Below, piece after piece: positions 38,301-47,399 of a stretch of 64,000 bases of DNA. Both the position numbers and the translations under genes were made by a program. Under the pieces are notes generated by a model. It saw only the letters and a list, made by a program, of their open reading frames with translations, searched no databases and had not been told where the DNA came from. The stretch comes from Prolixibacteraceae bacterium (GTDB lineage: Bacteria; Bacteroidota; Bacteroidia; Bacteroidales; Prolixibacteraceae), in contig CP082230.1 in NCBI GenBank assembly GCA_019856515.1, forward strand, positions 248,001 through 312,000, written 5' to 3'. Within the stretch, counting starts at the first letter, position 1. Each line of letters starts with the position of its first letter.

Positions 38301-38603
38301 AATCATCCGATCCTCGCTTATGTAGTGAATAAAAAAAATAAAGTACATCTGACGGTTGCAAATCCAGATTTAAATATTGCAAAATGGAATCATAATATGT
38401 CTTTTATGCCTAACTCAATTGTACATGCCAATGGGAGAGGGGAAATTGTTACGATTTTACTAGATGGAAAGTGGAAACCAGAGAAGGAGTTGGATCAATT
38501 AGTATCCATTAAATATTTAGGAAATAATACAGAGATTAAGGTGTTAACGAAGAATGGTCAAAGTATTGATATTCCTCTGCATCAATATCAAATTAAATGG
38601 TAA
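35394..38603 (+). CDS. PL8 polysaccharide lyase, chondroitin-sulfate-ABC-lyase-like
   Basis: I prefer ATG 35394 because it begins directly with a signal peptide (MITQKIKKTALGFAMSLLL...SSFAA); an in-frame TTG at 35349 would add 15 non-signal residues. The 1,069-residue protein has an N-terminal lectin-like lyase domain (KITFEDNSVLSSWRSL), a helical alpha/alpha toroid with YHHRGTYLNSYG (candidate catalytic His and Tyr, about 488-497) and CGRFPYKN (Arg, about 550), then large beta domains. This layout is that of chondroitinase ABC-type PL8 enzymes, which cleave chondroitin and dermatan sulfate or hyaluronan. It overlaps the next gene by 7 bases. Confidence 0.88.
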   Translation: MITQKIKKTALGFAMSLLLVGNSSFAAKKLVVQDKIIAEKITFEDNSVLSSWRSLTGEVKLSRSHQKDGKSSLLWSMSSDDALVVNGLIGLKRATSEYSGGQPEVYEPAYYGKNKYGGVKFWIYQEKAKKGEMWCYLGDGKKGALTNPKYRFSMNLNFTGWRAVWVQFEEDAKVKSYKGNNKVNTFVFQPNNSISSGKIFFDHFQLVDFVSYKRHSDLVFKNNKKAVRSDTYEIYSSYQKYLGIGKKNERNTVVNKGDFKNIENRLDYLILGDKANDWKSHYGSISDQLSKRINTANDFYSKLKIKDTPKGIKGVPLYSCRDEQGELYGHNFQRVIESTLFPLSFDYRFNNTKSSKDKVFTLYKYLEDQGWAAGSAVGTLDHVIRLNGFAVSAFLMRNDMSDEQRHRIQACLAWHTRIGNIISMDYSLGENTDLVRGGALPKLISILLMDSGAKKNKLMNDFNGYLEHIASVAPGYADTFKPDYSVYHHRGTYLNSYGVQTLNTVSMLSWLMDDGSFSLSNSKKDFLKKVLLRQSDIAYGLYLNMGVCGRFPYKNTALDRYLITSFAFLSVDDKRVEDRSLAARLNDIYSLSSPEACYALTFPQLTYTGTLGTLSLIDIVHKQMGHVVELPKAQNISMPYSSLSVQRGKDWYFSVKGYNKYIWDYETGHKGENNLGRYLSFGSVLALKGAPRDAMRRAGIEQNKGFHWAYLPGATTKALPIEKVYYENKPTGKYKEGYHRSFANTTFAGGLSSNHKNGLYAMELRDDVGPNTDGVLFDDTFRARKSYFYFDDEIICLGSNISNQDKQYHTVTTLFQTNLEDVTPSKGLPWVNNEQFPNVLGETKKYSLSCITDVQGIQYVIGKNSDSLVIRYNKQSSLLNQKGKYVPIKTLHVKAWFDHGVTPKGGHYQYAMLMNHSRKQAMSYKSNVPYRVIEQDEVAHIVQHQIKNTTAFAIFDSKKFDGHGLIKSVNHPILAYVVNKKNKVHLTVANPDLNIAKWNHNMSFMPNSIVHANGRGEIVTILLDGKWKPEKELDQLVSIKYLGNNTEIKVLTKNGQSIDIPLHQYQIKW

Positions 38604-39442
38604 AAATGAAACATATTATCGTAGTCTGTTTACTTTGTGTCATGTCAACATTAACACATGCTAAACAACGAGAACATTACAAAAAGAAACTCGTTTATTC
38701 TTGTAATTTTTCTAAACAAGAGGATTTAAATGATTGGGTGATGGAAGGTCCTGGGGTGGCATCCATTAGAAATGGGAAGTTAATTCTTACCCCTTCTTAT
38801 CAGAAAGTAGTAGCTGATTATTTTTCATCAAAAGGACAAATATTTGATGGTAGGATCACTGATTATTATAAACCTCTTGAAGACGCGATAGAAAGTGAAA
38901 TTGGAGATGAGGTGAAGAAGTATTATTATGAAGGAGCTTTTAAAGGAGGACATATTGTTTATTGGAACAAATTTCATACTCCTGATAACTATATTCTTTC
39001 TTGTGACTTTAAATCGTTATCTCCACATGCTTTACATATGTTGATGTTTAGCTGTACTGGAATCGAAGGTCAGAGTGTTTTTGATAAAAAGCTTAACCCT
39101 CGTTGTGGTGTTGCTGCGCAGTATACTAAAGGTGATCTTAAAAATTATAGGATATCTTTTTTTGCTCCATTTCGTGGGACTTCACATATGAGGAAATGTC
39201 CTGGAAGAATATTAACAGTAAAGGGTGAAGATCTAACATTGAAACATCCAAATAGAACACACAGACTAAAGGTTGTTAAATATAAAAATTATATTGCATG
39301 GTATATTGACAATAAGTTGTGTTTTAGCTTTACTGATGAAACGAAAGAGGGATCATTAGGTGGAGGTCAAACAGCCATAAGACTTATGGTTCCTGCAATT
39401 GGTTCTTATGATAATTATAAAATTTATGAAATACATAAGTAG
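38597..39442 (+). CDS. Secreted DUF1961-like jelly-roll protein
   Basis: The protein has 281 residues with a signal peptide (KHIIVVCLLCVMSTLTHA). The mature part is a beta-sandwich of the DUF1961/concanavalin type: KLVYSCNFSKQEDLNDWVMEG, GGHIVYWNKFHTPDNYILSCDF, HRLKVVKYKNYIAWYIDNKLCFSF, and a closing TAIRLMVPAIGSYDNYKIYEI. Its first codons overlap the PL8 stop, so the two are probably translated together; an alternative ATG at 38606 would avoid the overlap. It likely assists with the same glycan, by binding or cleavage. A group II intron is inserted 37 bases after its stop. Confidence 0.75.
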   Translation: MVKMKHIIVVCLLCVMSTLTHAKQREHYKKKLVYSCNFSKQEDLNDWVMEGPGVASIRNGKLILTPSYQKVVADYFSSKGQIFDGRITDYYKPLEDAIESEIGDEVKKYYYEGAFKGGHIVYWNKFHTPDNYILSCDFKSLSPHALHMLMFSCTGIEGQSVFDKKLNPRCGVAAQYTKGDLKNYRISFFAPFRGTSHMRKCPGRILTVKGEDLTLKHPNRTHRLKVVKYKNYIAWYIDNKLCFSFTDETKEGSLGGGQTAIRLMVPAIGSYDNYKIYEIHK

Positions 39443-39445
39443 TGG

Positions 39446-39477
39446 TAACAAAAAAAGTATTTTATTGTTAGCTTTTT
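39446..39477 (+). terminator. Terminator-like hairpin before the second intron
   Basis: TAACAA at 39446-39451 pairs with TTGTTA at 39465-39470, and five T residues follow at 39473-39477. The intron starts two bases later, as at the first copy. The stem is AT-rich, so the terminator would be weak. Confidence 0.45.
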
Positions 39478-39891
39478 GGTGTGCCATGCATGTAAATTAA
39501 CTAATCGGTGCAAGTCCGTAGTGGAGGTTTGTAGAGCCAACCACCTAGCAGAAGGCAAGGGTGCTTATCGTGAGGTATAACCTGAAGGAAGCCGTATGCA
39601 AAACTCTGATCCGAGGTATACGAATCTCATTAGGCGGTATATAACTGGATAAGCTTGCCAAACAAAGTGAAGTCCGAATTCTACACGGAGTTTATACCGT
39701 AGATGTGGCGGATAGATGGAGTGAAAGTTAATTTCCTTACCATGGGAGGTCTCACAGATGGATACAGTGTATTTTTTTTCCTGTCCATTCACAAAAAGTT
39801 AACTGTGAGAAGTCAGCCGAGGTCATAGTACTGTATCCACTTTACAGGAAGGACTGAATCTTAAATTGTTCATAATACAGACTGTTACCTA

Positions 39892-40197
39892 ATGAAGGGA
39901 TCAATGCAGAAAATATCGGAAGATAGCTACTTGAGTGAAGGTAGAGCGGAACTCGATAATAACTCAAGAGCGCACACTTTCAATGGGATAACTGAAGCCA
40001 TTATGAAAACGACCATTACAACAGATAATTTATTAGAACGAGTCCTAGAATCAGATAACCTAAATAAGGCTTATTTACAGGTTTATCGAAATAAAGGGAG
40101 TCATGGAGTTGATGAGATGCAGGTGGAATCCTTAAAAGATTATCTCAGATTTCATCGAAAAGTTTTAATAACAGAACTACGAAAAGGTAAGTGTTAA
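39892..40197 (+). pseudogene. N-terminal fragment of the intron reverse transcriptase, copy 2
   Basis: The 101 residues are identical to the fragment at 15459-15764 and stop at the same GKC. The polymerase palm and YxDD motif are missing. Confidence 0.9.
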
Positions 40198-40240
40198 CCC
40201 GATGGCGAATTATCATTATTTCATGCGGCATATTTGATCG

Positions 40241-40403
40241 GAGTTTTGAAGAGCAAAGCGTATGAATATGCTAATACGAGGAAAAAGTATTGGCGCATTT
40301 CATTTCAAAGAGTCCAATTCTACAAACGACTATAACGAATAAGAATTTGGAGAAGGCAGGCTATATTACGCTAAGTGATTATTATCAGAAAGTAAAGTCG
40401 TGA
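40241..40403 (+). pseudogene. C-terminal fragment of the intron reverse transcriptase, copy 2
   Basis: It holds the same YEYANTRKKYWRISF and NLEKAGYITLSDYYQ remnants as copy 1, with an additional one-base loss in the T run at the start that changes the upstream frame. Confidence 0.7.
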
Positions 40404-40629
40404 TTTAGGGAGTCGCCGTATACGAGACCCGTACGTACGGTGGTGTGGGAGGTGTACTGGAAGATTAAATATCTTCCAGCCATCTACCCGATTATCTTAA
40501 TATTATGAAATACAGTATGTTAAATTTTGTTTATCATGTATTTTTGTAATACTTCTGTTTGCAATACAGATCTTTAATTTTGCTGGTTTTAATTTAAAGG
40601 TCTAACGAGACATAAGTATTCTTTCTTTC

Positions 40630-40659
40630 ACGGTCGCCACATTTAATGATGGCGACCGT
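40630..40659. terminator. Perfect inverted repeat downstream of the MFS gene
   Basis: ACGGTCGCCA at 40630-40639 and its complement at 40650-40659 form a GC-rich 10-bp stem. It lies 33 bases after the minus-strand MFS stop, but no T tract follows on that strand; a weak one follows on the plus strand. It is probably a terminator or an RNA-stabilising hairpin. Confidence 0.5.
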
Positions 40660-40691
40660 TTGTATTTCACTTCAATCTCTTCTCAAGTATA

Positions 40692-41882
40692 TTAGTGATT
40701 TTCTATTTTGCGTATAGGGGTCTTTATGAATCTTGTAAAATAGAGAGATGTAAGTGCAATCGCGACTCCAAATATAAATGGGATTCTCCAATTGATGCTC
40801 CAAAGAATCCCCCCTAAAAAAGGTATAACTACTGCAGATATATGGTTAATAGTAAATCCAACTGCCATTGAAGACCCTATATCTTTAGGATCTGCTATTT
40901 TCTGAAACCAGGTACGTATACCCATTGAAAATGGAAAGAAGATATGATCTAATACATAGAGAAATGCAATTATATAGCCATTTTCGAAAATTGCATAACC
41001 ACAAAAGATCAATGTGAGAGCAATATATTCAACGGTAAGCATTCTCTTTTCACCAAATTTATTTATCAATCTGGCGATAAAAGGATTCGCAAAAAAACCA
41101 ATAATATTATTGATAATAAAAAGTATTGTAATCCACTCAATGGAGAAGTGATACTTCTTTACAAGCATAAATACAGAGAAAACAACGAATATTTGTCTTC
41201 TTGATCCACTAAGAAAATTAAGAACATAAAACAGCCAATATTTCTTTTTTAATATTATTTTTTTGTGTTGTGCATGTTTTAATTTTTGCGTTGGATTATA
41301 TTTTAATCCCCAAAGAGCAACGATAATCACAAGAGCTCCAAAAATAAAATATTGTATTTTGTAAGATATCGAAGGAATCTGTGAGAGTACCCAAATACAT
41401 ATTCCTGCAAGTATATTTGCTCCTGCTGCATATCCTTTGGCTTTGCCCATAACTAATGCGGCTTCGTTTGGCTTAAAGTACTGAAGCGTTAATGATTGAT
41501 TTGTCGTTTCATAATAATGAAAGCCTGTTGACATAAGTAGGGTTGTTGCAACGATTCCCCAAAATGAATCAAATACTCCAGTGAACAATATCCCTATCCC
41601 CATTAAAAGCACTGATAGCGAAGCTAGTTTATGCTCTTTAATTACAAGTAAGAGATATACTACTAGTAAAGATAAAAACCCAGGAATCTCCCGAATAGAT
41701 TGAATCGCTCCAATTTCTATACTGTTTAAATGAACTAAATCTATTGCGAAATTGTTAAATAATGTCCTCCATCCTTGGAATCCAATGGCAACAATAAATG
41801 ACAGAACGATTAGGTAGGAATACATCGGAGATTTCAAATAATCTCTTTCTTTTTTATTAATTAAATTATTAGACATGATCAC
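40692..41882 (-). CDS. MFS transporter
   Basis: The 396-residue integral membrane protein has about 11-12 hydrophobic helices in the two-bundle pattern of the major facilitator superfamily, including a cytoplasmic basic loop KLKHAQHKKIILKKKYW at the middle and ARLINKFGEKRMLTVEY (the MFS loop-like GxxxDRxGxRR position) after it. Substrate is unknown. Its closeness to the glycosaminoglycan locus makes a sugar or oligosaccharide exporter/importer possible, but the group II intron separates them. It is divergent from the T9SS-cargo gene; the proposed start for that gene leaves a 40-base gap. Confidence 0.85.
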   Translation of the reverse strand: MIMSNNLINKKERDYLKSPMYSYLIVLSFIVAIGFQGWRTLFNNFAIDLVHLNSIEIGAIQSIREIPGFLSLLVVYLLLVIKEHKLASLSVLLMGIGILFTGVFDSFWGIVATTLLMSTGFHYYETTNQSLTLQYFKPNEAALVMGKAKGYAAGANILAGICIWVLSQIPSISYKIQYFIFGALVIIVALWGLKYNPTQKLKHAQHKKIILKKKYWLFYVLNFLSGSRRQIFVVFSVFMLVKKYHFSIEWITILFIINNIIGFFANPFIARLINKFGEKRMLTVEYIALTLIFCGYAIFENGYIIAFLYVLDHIFFPFSMGIRTWFQKIADPKDIGSSMAVGFTINHISAVVIPFLGGILWSINWRIPFIFGVAIALTSLYFTRFIKTPIRKIENH

Positions 41883-41922
41883 TTTTCTTAGATTGGACTG
41901 TAAAAGTAGTCAAAAAAAGATA

Positions 41923-44900
41923 ATGTTATTAGAAGAGCCTTTTGCATTTAAATTATTAATATTACTAATACTTTTAACCGTTCATAGTGTAATCTTTGGA
42001 CAGTCTGTTCCTCCTCCTCCACCTGTTCTATCAGGCGTACCAGTGTATAATAAAAATAAATCTCCACATATTGTGAGTGTTGTTTATAATGAAAAATGTA
42101 ATTATAGAAAGACTGTAAGAATAGAAGGTTTTTTTGAGGACAAAGATGGAAAGGTAAAGAGTGCATTTCTGACATTTAAAGAGAGTGGAATAAAATGGGA
42201 TGGAACTTATGATGAACCAACAAAACTTTGGGTTTTTAGTGGCTATATTAATTCTTTAGGTGAGAAAAGTTTTTTGATTCAGATAGAAGATGATGAGTCT
42301 GCTGTCACTGTTTCAGATACTTATAAAATATTGATCGAAGCCATCACTCCTAGGGTCGATCAAGAAATTGTATTGAAAGCCTTTTCAAACATGATTAACC
42401 TTACTTATATCGCCAACGATATCAATACCGAATATCTTAATGTGACAATTCTGAATGAAAATACCAATCATATCGTGAGTCAAAAACGAATAGATGTAGA
42501 ATTATCTCAGCAGTACAACTGTTCTTTCAATCAATTATCACCTTTAACCAATTATCTTATTCGGGTGGAGTATTGTAATCGATTTGTTTGTTCAGGTGAT
42601 ATTTTTGAAAAGAACATAGGTACAACAAGGTTGTTGCCTAGTATAGAACTTGAACTTGTAGAACCATCAGCAGCAAATGATTGGTGTGATAAATGGGGAG
42701 ATATTGGAAGTATCGATGTCACCGCAAAGAATCTTGTTCAGGATGTTATATTTCATGCGGATTCGAAAGTGCGTATATCAAGAGATAAGAATCAGTGGTG
42801 GAGTCTTGAAAAATCTTATGTAGTTGAGAAGAGTGAATTTACAAATGGTGAAGTTCGATTCTTTGTTCAGTGCAAACATCATGAAAGTGGTGTTTACTCT
42901 CATGAAATAGAATTTGAATATGATCAAGAGATGGATCCCGAAGTAATTGTTCTGACACGGCTTGTGAAAACACCTATTTCGACTACACAATTTGATATTA
43001 CTAAAACTTCAATAGATAAATATGAAATTTTGGATGTGAATTGGGAATCGAAGAGTGATCAGGGTGATTATGATGGACTTTATCTCATCATTTCGAAAAC
43101 ACCTACTATTGTTTTTGATCCTAATAATTATTGTTCCAATGGAACTTACTATGTTCATAAATATTCAAAAGATGTACGATCTGCAAAGATTGTACCTCCA
43201 TTTCAATCAAAAAAAGTCTACTTAAAGGTGATCCCTTTTAATTATGAAGGTGACACTGGAATACTTCTTCAAGAAAAAAGTATTAATATAAAACAAGTGT
43301 TTTCCGGTTTGCATAGCTCTATCCCCGAGATCTTCTTATATGGTGGCGGTAAATTTGAAAATGGGCAATGGGCCTTTGGTGTTTGTGTTGAACAAGCTTT
43401 TAGAGATGATGTTTTTAAAGATTTAAGTATTAAACTGTTTGATATAAATGGCGAAGTGTTAGATGTTGTTCCAATTTCAGAAGAATTTGTTGAACGAGCA
43501 AATCGTGGTATGTCAGTGCTGCTACCTCCAATTATGAGTAACGCTAAGAACGTCTCTATCGAACCTTGTTCGGTTGCATTGTTCTATAAGGAAAAGCTGA
43601 TAGAGTATCAAAAAATAGGAGTGTGTAAAAGTCCTAAAGATTCATTCTTTGATAATGTTGTTCCATCAGTGTCGTGTAAGTCCGAAGAAATTACAGAGAA
43701 CATAGAGGATAGGTGGTGTCTCTTTTTAACGACCCACAACTGTGATCGAGAACTTAGATCTATTCATTTATCTAAGCTGAAGATGATTAATGAGTATAGA
43801 CGAAGAATAAGTATTGGGAAGATGGTTTGGCAAGGGAAAAATCCATCTTGTTTTTGTGATCCGGAAAATTGGATGTATCATAAAAGTATTTCGACTTATT
43901 CAGATGTAGTAATTCCAAAAACATTTGGTTCTGTCACTTTTGATGACCGAATCGTCGCAAACGATATAATATATTCAGATAGAACACATTTCTATGGTCT
44001 TAATAATTTAACTCCAAATCAATTTTTGTCTTGTCATAAGATTATTTCGCCAGGTCAATGGTATTATATCTGTCCAACTGAAAATATCTGTAATATGGAG
44101 CAATGGGAGCCTGAAAGTGGTTCTTTGTATATAAAAAGATGGAATGGTCGTTGGGTCGATTTAGATCCTACAGAGCAACTTAAACATAATCAAGGTTACA
44201 TTATTTATTCAACAAAGTCTGCTTTATGCGTTGAAAATAATTTTATGTTTTGTGATTCGAAAAAAACCGAGTATTATACTATTGATGAAGAAGTTGAGGT
44301 AAAAAAATGGGCTCTTATTGGAAATCCTTGTGGTTTGTATCATGGATTTCCTCATGATATTGAAGATTTTACAACTTCATTTATTTATGTTTTTGATTCT
44401 GAGAAGCCAGGGTATCAGGTTTATAATGGAAATATGGTGAGTTTAGATGAGAAAACTCCTTTTACAGGTATTGCACCTAATGAAGCATTTTTTGTAGAGC
44501 AGTTAAGTGATGGAACTATTACATGGAATCCAAATGCAGAAGATGTGGAGGTGAAATCATCTGGTAAGAATCATGAAAATGACTATTCCATAACAATGAA
44601 TGTTTTTAATGAGGATAGATCTGAAAAAGATAATCTCAAGGTCGTTTTAAGCCAGAATGCTAGTGACTCTTATTTTCTTAAAGAAGATGCAGTGAAGTTA
44701 ATATATCAAAAGAATGGATTGCCTCAGATCTATTCTGTTGTTGATGGCAAGAATCTTGTGATAGATCAACGGAAGATAAAAAATCAGAAGATTGAGTTTC
44801 AGATTCAGAGTGACAAGATGAAGCAAATTATATTGACAATTGACGAAATGAATTATCAAGAACAGAATACTCACCTTTGGATTGAGAAAGTTGGTGATCG

Positions 44901-45228
44901 ACAGTGTTGGGATTTTAAAAGGGGTGGTGAAATTGAATTATCTGTGGATGGTAATGTTGAGTCTAATCGCTTTCGACTTCATATTGACATTATAGAGCAA
45001 GAAATGTCTAATATGGTTCTTATACAAAATATTTATCATGGAGTATGTATTAGGTCTTTAACGGAGGTTGAAAAACAAATATCGATTTTTAATGTCTTAG
45101 GAAGTAAGATTGAGTCTTTTCAATTCAAAGGTATTAATGAAGAGTCATTTACATTGAATCCTGGGATTTATCTATTAAAGGTTGTATCTGTTGAGGGGAT
45201 GTATACTAGTAAATTTGTAGTATATTAG
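41923..45228 (+). CDS. Large secreted protein with T9SS type A sorting domain
   Basis: Start chosen at ATG 41923, giving a clean signal peptide (LLEEPFAFKLLILLILLTVHSVIFGQ); an upstream in-frame ATG at 41875 would overlap the divergent MFS gene. The mature protein of about 1,075 residues begins with a PPPPP run, then beta-sandwich-like repeats resembling Ig/fibronectin folds (for example TNYLIRVEYCNRF) and Cys-rich patches. It ends in a typical C-terminal sorting signal: ISIFNVLGSKIESFQFKG then FTLNPGIYLLKVVSVEG and KFVVY. It is likely exported by type IX secretion and attached to the cell surface. No catalytic domain is recognisable. Confidence 0.8.
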   Translation: MLLEEPFAFKLLILLILLTVHSVIFGQSVPPPPPVLSGVPVYNKNKSPHIVSVVYNEKCNYRKTVRIEGFFEDKDGKVKSAFLTFKESGIKWDGTYDEPTKLWVFSGYINSLGEKSFLIQIEDDESAVTVSDTYKILIEAITPRVDQEIVLKAFSNMINLTYIANDINTEYLNVTILNENTNHIVSQKRIDVELSQQYNCSFNQLSPLTNYLIRVEYCNRFVCSGDIFEKNIGTTRLLPSIELELVEPSAANDWCDKWGDIGSIDVTAKNLVQDVIFHADSKVRISRDKNQWWSLEKSYVVEKSEFTNGEVRFFVQCKHHESGVYSHEIEFEYDQEMDPEVIVLTRLVKTPISTTQFDITKTSIDKYEILDVNWESKSDQGDYDGLYLIISKTPTIVFDPNNYCSNGTYYVHKYSKDVRSAKIVPPFQSKKVYLKVIPFNYEGDTGILLQEKSINIKQVFSGLHSSIPEIFLYGGGKFENGQWAFGVCVEQAFRDDVFKDLSIKLFDINGEVLDVVPISEEFVERANRGMSVLLPPIMSNAKNVSIEPCSVALFYKEKLIEYQKIGVCKSPKDSFFDNVVPSVSCKSEEITENIEDRWCLFLTTHNCDRELRSIHLSKLKMINEYRRRISIGKMVWQGKNPSCFCDPENWMYHKSISTYSDVVIPKTFGSVTFDDRIVANDIIYSDRTHFYGLNNLTPNQFLSCHKIISPGQWYYICPTENICNMEQWEPESGSLYIKRWNGRWVDLDPTEQLKHNQGYIIYSTKSALCVENNFMFCDSKKTEYYTIDEEVEVKKWALIGNPCGLYHGFPHDIEDFTTSFIYVFDSEKPGYQVYNGNMVSLDEKTPFTGIAPNEAFFVEQLSDGTITWNPNAEDVEVKSSGKNHENDYSITMNVFNEDRSEKDNLKVVLSQNASDSYFLKEDAVKLIYQKNGLPQIYSVVDGKNLVIDQRKIKNQKIEFQIQSDKMKQIILTIDEMNYQEQNTHLWIEKVGDRQCWDFKRGGEIELSVDGNVESNRFRLHIDIIEQEMSNMVLIQNIYHGVCIRSLTEVEKQISIFNVLGSKIESFQFKGINEESFTLNPGIYLLKVVSVEGMYTSKFVVY

Positions 45229-45264
45229 TTCTTCGATTTATGCTTAAAATCAAAAACACTATAT

Positions 45265-46023
45265 ATGAAAAAAGTAGCAATATTGATCGTTTTGTATATT
45301 AGCTCATTTGTTTGTTCTGCACAATCTAATGATTGGAGCTACGGATTGTCTATGGGGACATCGTTGCCTATCGGCAATTACGCATCCTCAGATTTATCAA
45401 ACAGTAAGTCCGGGTTTGCAGACCCTGGATTCTTTTTAGATGCCTCAGCATATTATGAAGTAAACAGCTCTTTTAGTTGGGTTGGGCGAGTTAGGTTTGT
45501 AAATAATCCAATCGATGACCTTTCTGCATATGAGAGTGCTGTAGCGCAATCCTACCCCGGAATGGCTCTTGAGGCAGATGACGAAGATACCGACTTTGAA
45601 ATAAATGGTTGGTTATCAGGTGCCATTTTAGCTGGAGCGCAATATCGATGGACAATCTATAATACTCATTTAGATGTTTATGGGATGTTAGGTCTTCAGA
45701 TATGGTTTCTTCCTCAGCATGAGTTAAGTAATCCGAATGTGCCTAATAGACCTAATATGACGTATATAGAATCTTCTGAGAAAGATCAAAATATGAGTTT
45801 AGCATCTGTCGTTGGCGTTGCCTATAGCATTCCAATTAAAGATCTAATATATTTAAGATTTAACTGTGATTGGTCTGGAGCAAACGTCAAAAGTACTTAT
45901 TCTCAAAATTATGTTCCCAAGGAGGTCACAAATGAAACTCCAATTGAAAAAGTAGGTGAAGTTTCTTATAATTCTTACACTTCAAATATTAATATTGGAG
46001 TGGGACTTGTATATCAGTTTTAA
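45265..46023 (+). CDS. Outer-membrane beta-barrel protein
   Basis: The 252-residue protein has a signal peptide (MKKVAILIVLYISSFVCSAQS). Alternating amphipathic strands (WSYGLSMGTSLPIGNY, WVGRVRFVNN, TNINIGVGLVYQF) end in the terminal aromatic residue typical of outer-membrane barrels (QF). It lies 36 bases after the T9SS-cargo gene on the same strand, so the two are probably co-transcribed and may act together at the surface. No enzymatic signature is visible. Confidence 0.75.
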   Translation: MKKVAILIVLYISSFVCSAQSNDWSYGLSMGTSLPIGNYASSDLSNSKSGFADPGFFLDASAYYEVNSSFSWVGRVRFVNNPIDDLSAYESAVAQSYPGMALEADDEDTDFEINGWLSGAILAGAQYRWTIYNTHLDVYGMLGLQIWFLPQHELSNPNVPNRPNMTYIESSEKDQNMSLASVVGVAYSIPIKDLIYLRFNCDWSGANVKSTYSQNYVPKEVTNETPIEKVGEVSYNSYTSNINIGVGLVYQF

Positions 46024-46102
46024 TACACATTAAATTTTTTAGTTCTTTATGTTTGGCTTAAATTTGTAATTCACTACCTAAATAATCATAAAAGTTAATT
46101 GA

Positions 46103-47143
46103 ATGGCTAAACATAAAGGACATATTACTATACATGATATTGCAAAGGCATTGAACGTCAGTGCGTCGACTGTTTCTAGGGCTCTTAAAGATGATAAAAG
46201 AATAAGTGAAGCAACAAGGAAGAGGGTAATAAAATATGCACAAGAAAATGGTTATCGTCCAAATGTTGTTGCATCTAACTTGAGAAAGCAGAGAACTGAA
46301 ACCATTGGTGTTATAGTTCCTAGGATCGATCGTCACTTCTTATCTACTATAATTTCTTCTATCGAGCAATATGCACATCAACATGGATTCTCTGTTTTGA
46401 TTACCCAAAGTAGAGAATCTATTATTGCTGAAAGTAAGGCTGTACTAACGATGTTTAATCAACGTGTGGATGGGTTATTGGTATCGACTTCATTAGAGAC
46501 TGAAAATGAGCTGAATTTCGATTTGTTTATTAAGAATAATATTCCACTCGTGTTTTTTGATCGTGTACCTGATAATGATCAGCTCAACCGAGTGGTAACT
46601 AATGATCAAGAGTCTTCATTTAAAGTAACTAGACGATTATTGAGCAATGGACATAAAAAAATATTCTTTGTGAATGGTCCATCAAATATATTAGTTTTTA
46701 GAAATCGTTTAAAAGGTTTTCAGCAAGCTCTTTTTGAAATGGGTTCTGTTTGGGATGAAACATTATATAGAGAGTGTGACTTGACTCGAATTTCAGGTCG
46801 TCGAATAGCTGAGGAAATCTTGTCGTCGAATAATCTCCCCAATGCGATTTACTGTTCAAATGATACAACAGCGCTGAGTTTTTTACAGGTAGCACAAGAG
46901 AAAGGGCTATCTGTTCCTAAGGATTTTTCTCTTCATGGATTTAGTGATGAGCCGTTTAGTGCTGTGTTGACACCGAAGTTATCCTCTGTGAGACAACCTG
47001 GTGAGGAGATGGGGAAAGTTGCTGTTGAACGTTTAATTGAATTGATAGAAGATGATAAATCAATTGCTGAAACAGTTATAATACCATCCGTGATTAAGAG
47101 TAGAGAATCGGATATTAAAAAAACAAAAAGTCGCTTGTCATAA
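46103..47143 (+). CDS. LacI-family transcriptional regulator
   Basis: The 346-residue protein has an N-terminal LacI helix-turn-helix (TIHDIAKALNVSASTVSRAL, about 9-28, and the hinge NGYRPNVVASNLRKQRTETIGVIVP) and a periplasmic-binding-like effector domain (about 60-335) with typical YCSNDTTALSFLQVA and HGFSDEPFSAVLTPKLSSVRQP segments. It should bind a sugar-like effector. It may control the preceding T9SS-cargo and barrel genes or itself; no operator was identified. Confidence 0.93.
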   Translation: MAKHKGHITIHDIAKALNVSASTVSRALKDDKRISEATRKRVIKYAQENGYRPNVVASNLRKQRTETIGVIVPRIDRHFLSTIISSIEQYAHQHGFSVLITQSRESIIAESKAVLTMFNQRVDGLLVSTSLETENELNFDLFIKNNIPLVFFDRVPDNDQLNRVVTNDQESSFKVTRRLLSNGHKKIFFVNGPSNILVFRNRLKGFQQALFEMGSVWDETLYRECDLTRISGRRIAEEILSSNNLPNAIYCSNDTTALSFLQVAQEKGLSVPKDFSLHGFSDEPFSAVLTPKLSSVRQPGEEMGKVAVERLIELIEDDKSIAETVIIPSVIKSRESDIKKTKSRLS

Positions 47144-47399
47144 CCATTTGTCTTTCATTATATTATTATAATTGTATGTTTTTTATTTTACAGATGAATT
47201 ATAGGTGAGCAATATTATGAATAATATTAACGTTGTTTATGATATGTGTTGTGGTTTATTCTTGCTTATCGAAAGATCTGATTTTTCTTTTTTACGAAGA
47301 AGAAGTATAAAGAATGAATGGAGTTGTTGATTTATCAAAGATTGCAAATTAGTATGTTTGATAATTTAGCATCGACAAATTGTTGTGTAACCTCAAATT

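Larger units (their letters stand above)
39479..40495 (+). mobile_element. Group II intron with deleted reverse transcriptase, copy 2
   Basis: This 1,017-bp copy is nearly identical to 15047-16063, starting GTGTGCC and ending CTACCCGATTAT, with domain V at about 40411-40446. The only differences I found are an extra T in the run near 39771 and one T fewer in the run near 40247. Left and right flanks differ from copy 1 outside the short T tract, so the copies are independent insertions, not a large duplication. The insertion lies downstream of the jelly-roll gene on the same strand. Confidence 0.9.

Noticed and set aside
40630..40659. Transposon terminal repeat
   Set aside because: The 10-bp perfect inverted repeat encloses only 10 bases, so it is a hairpin rather than element ends.
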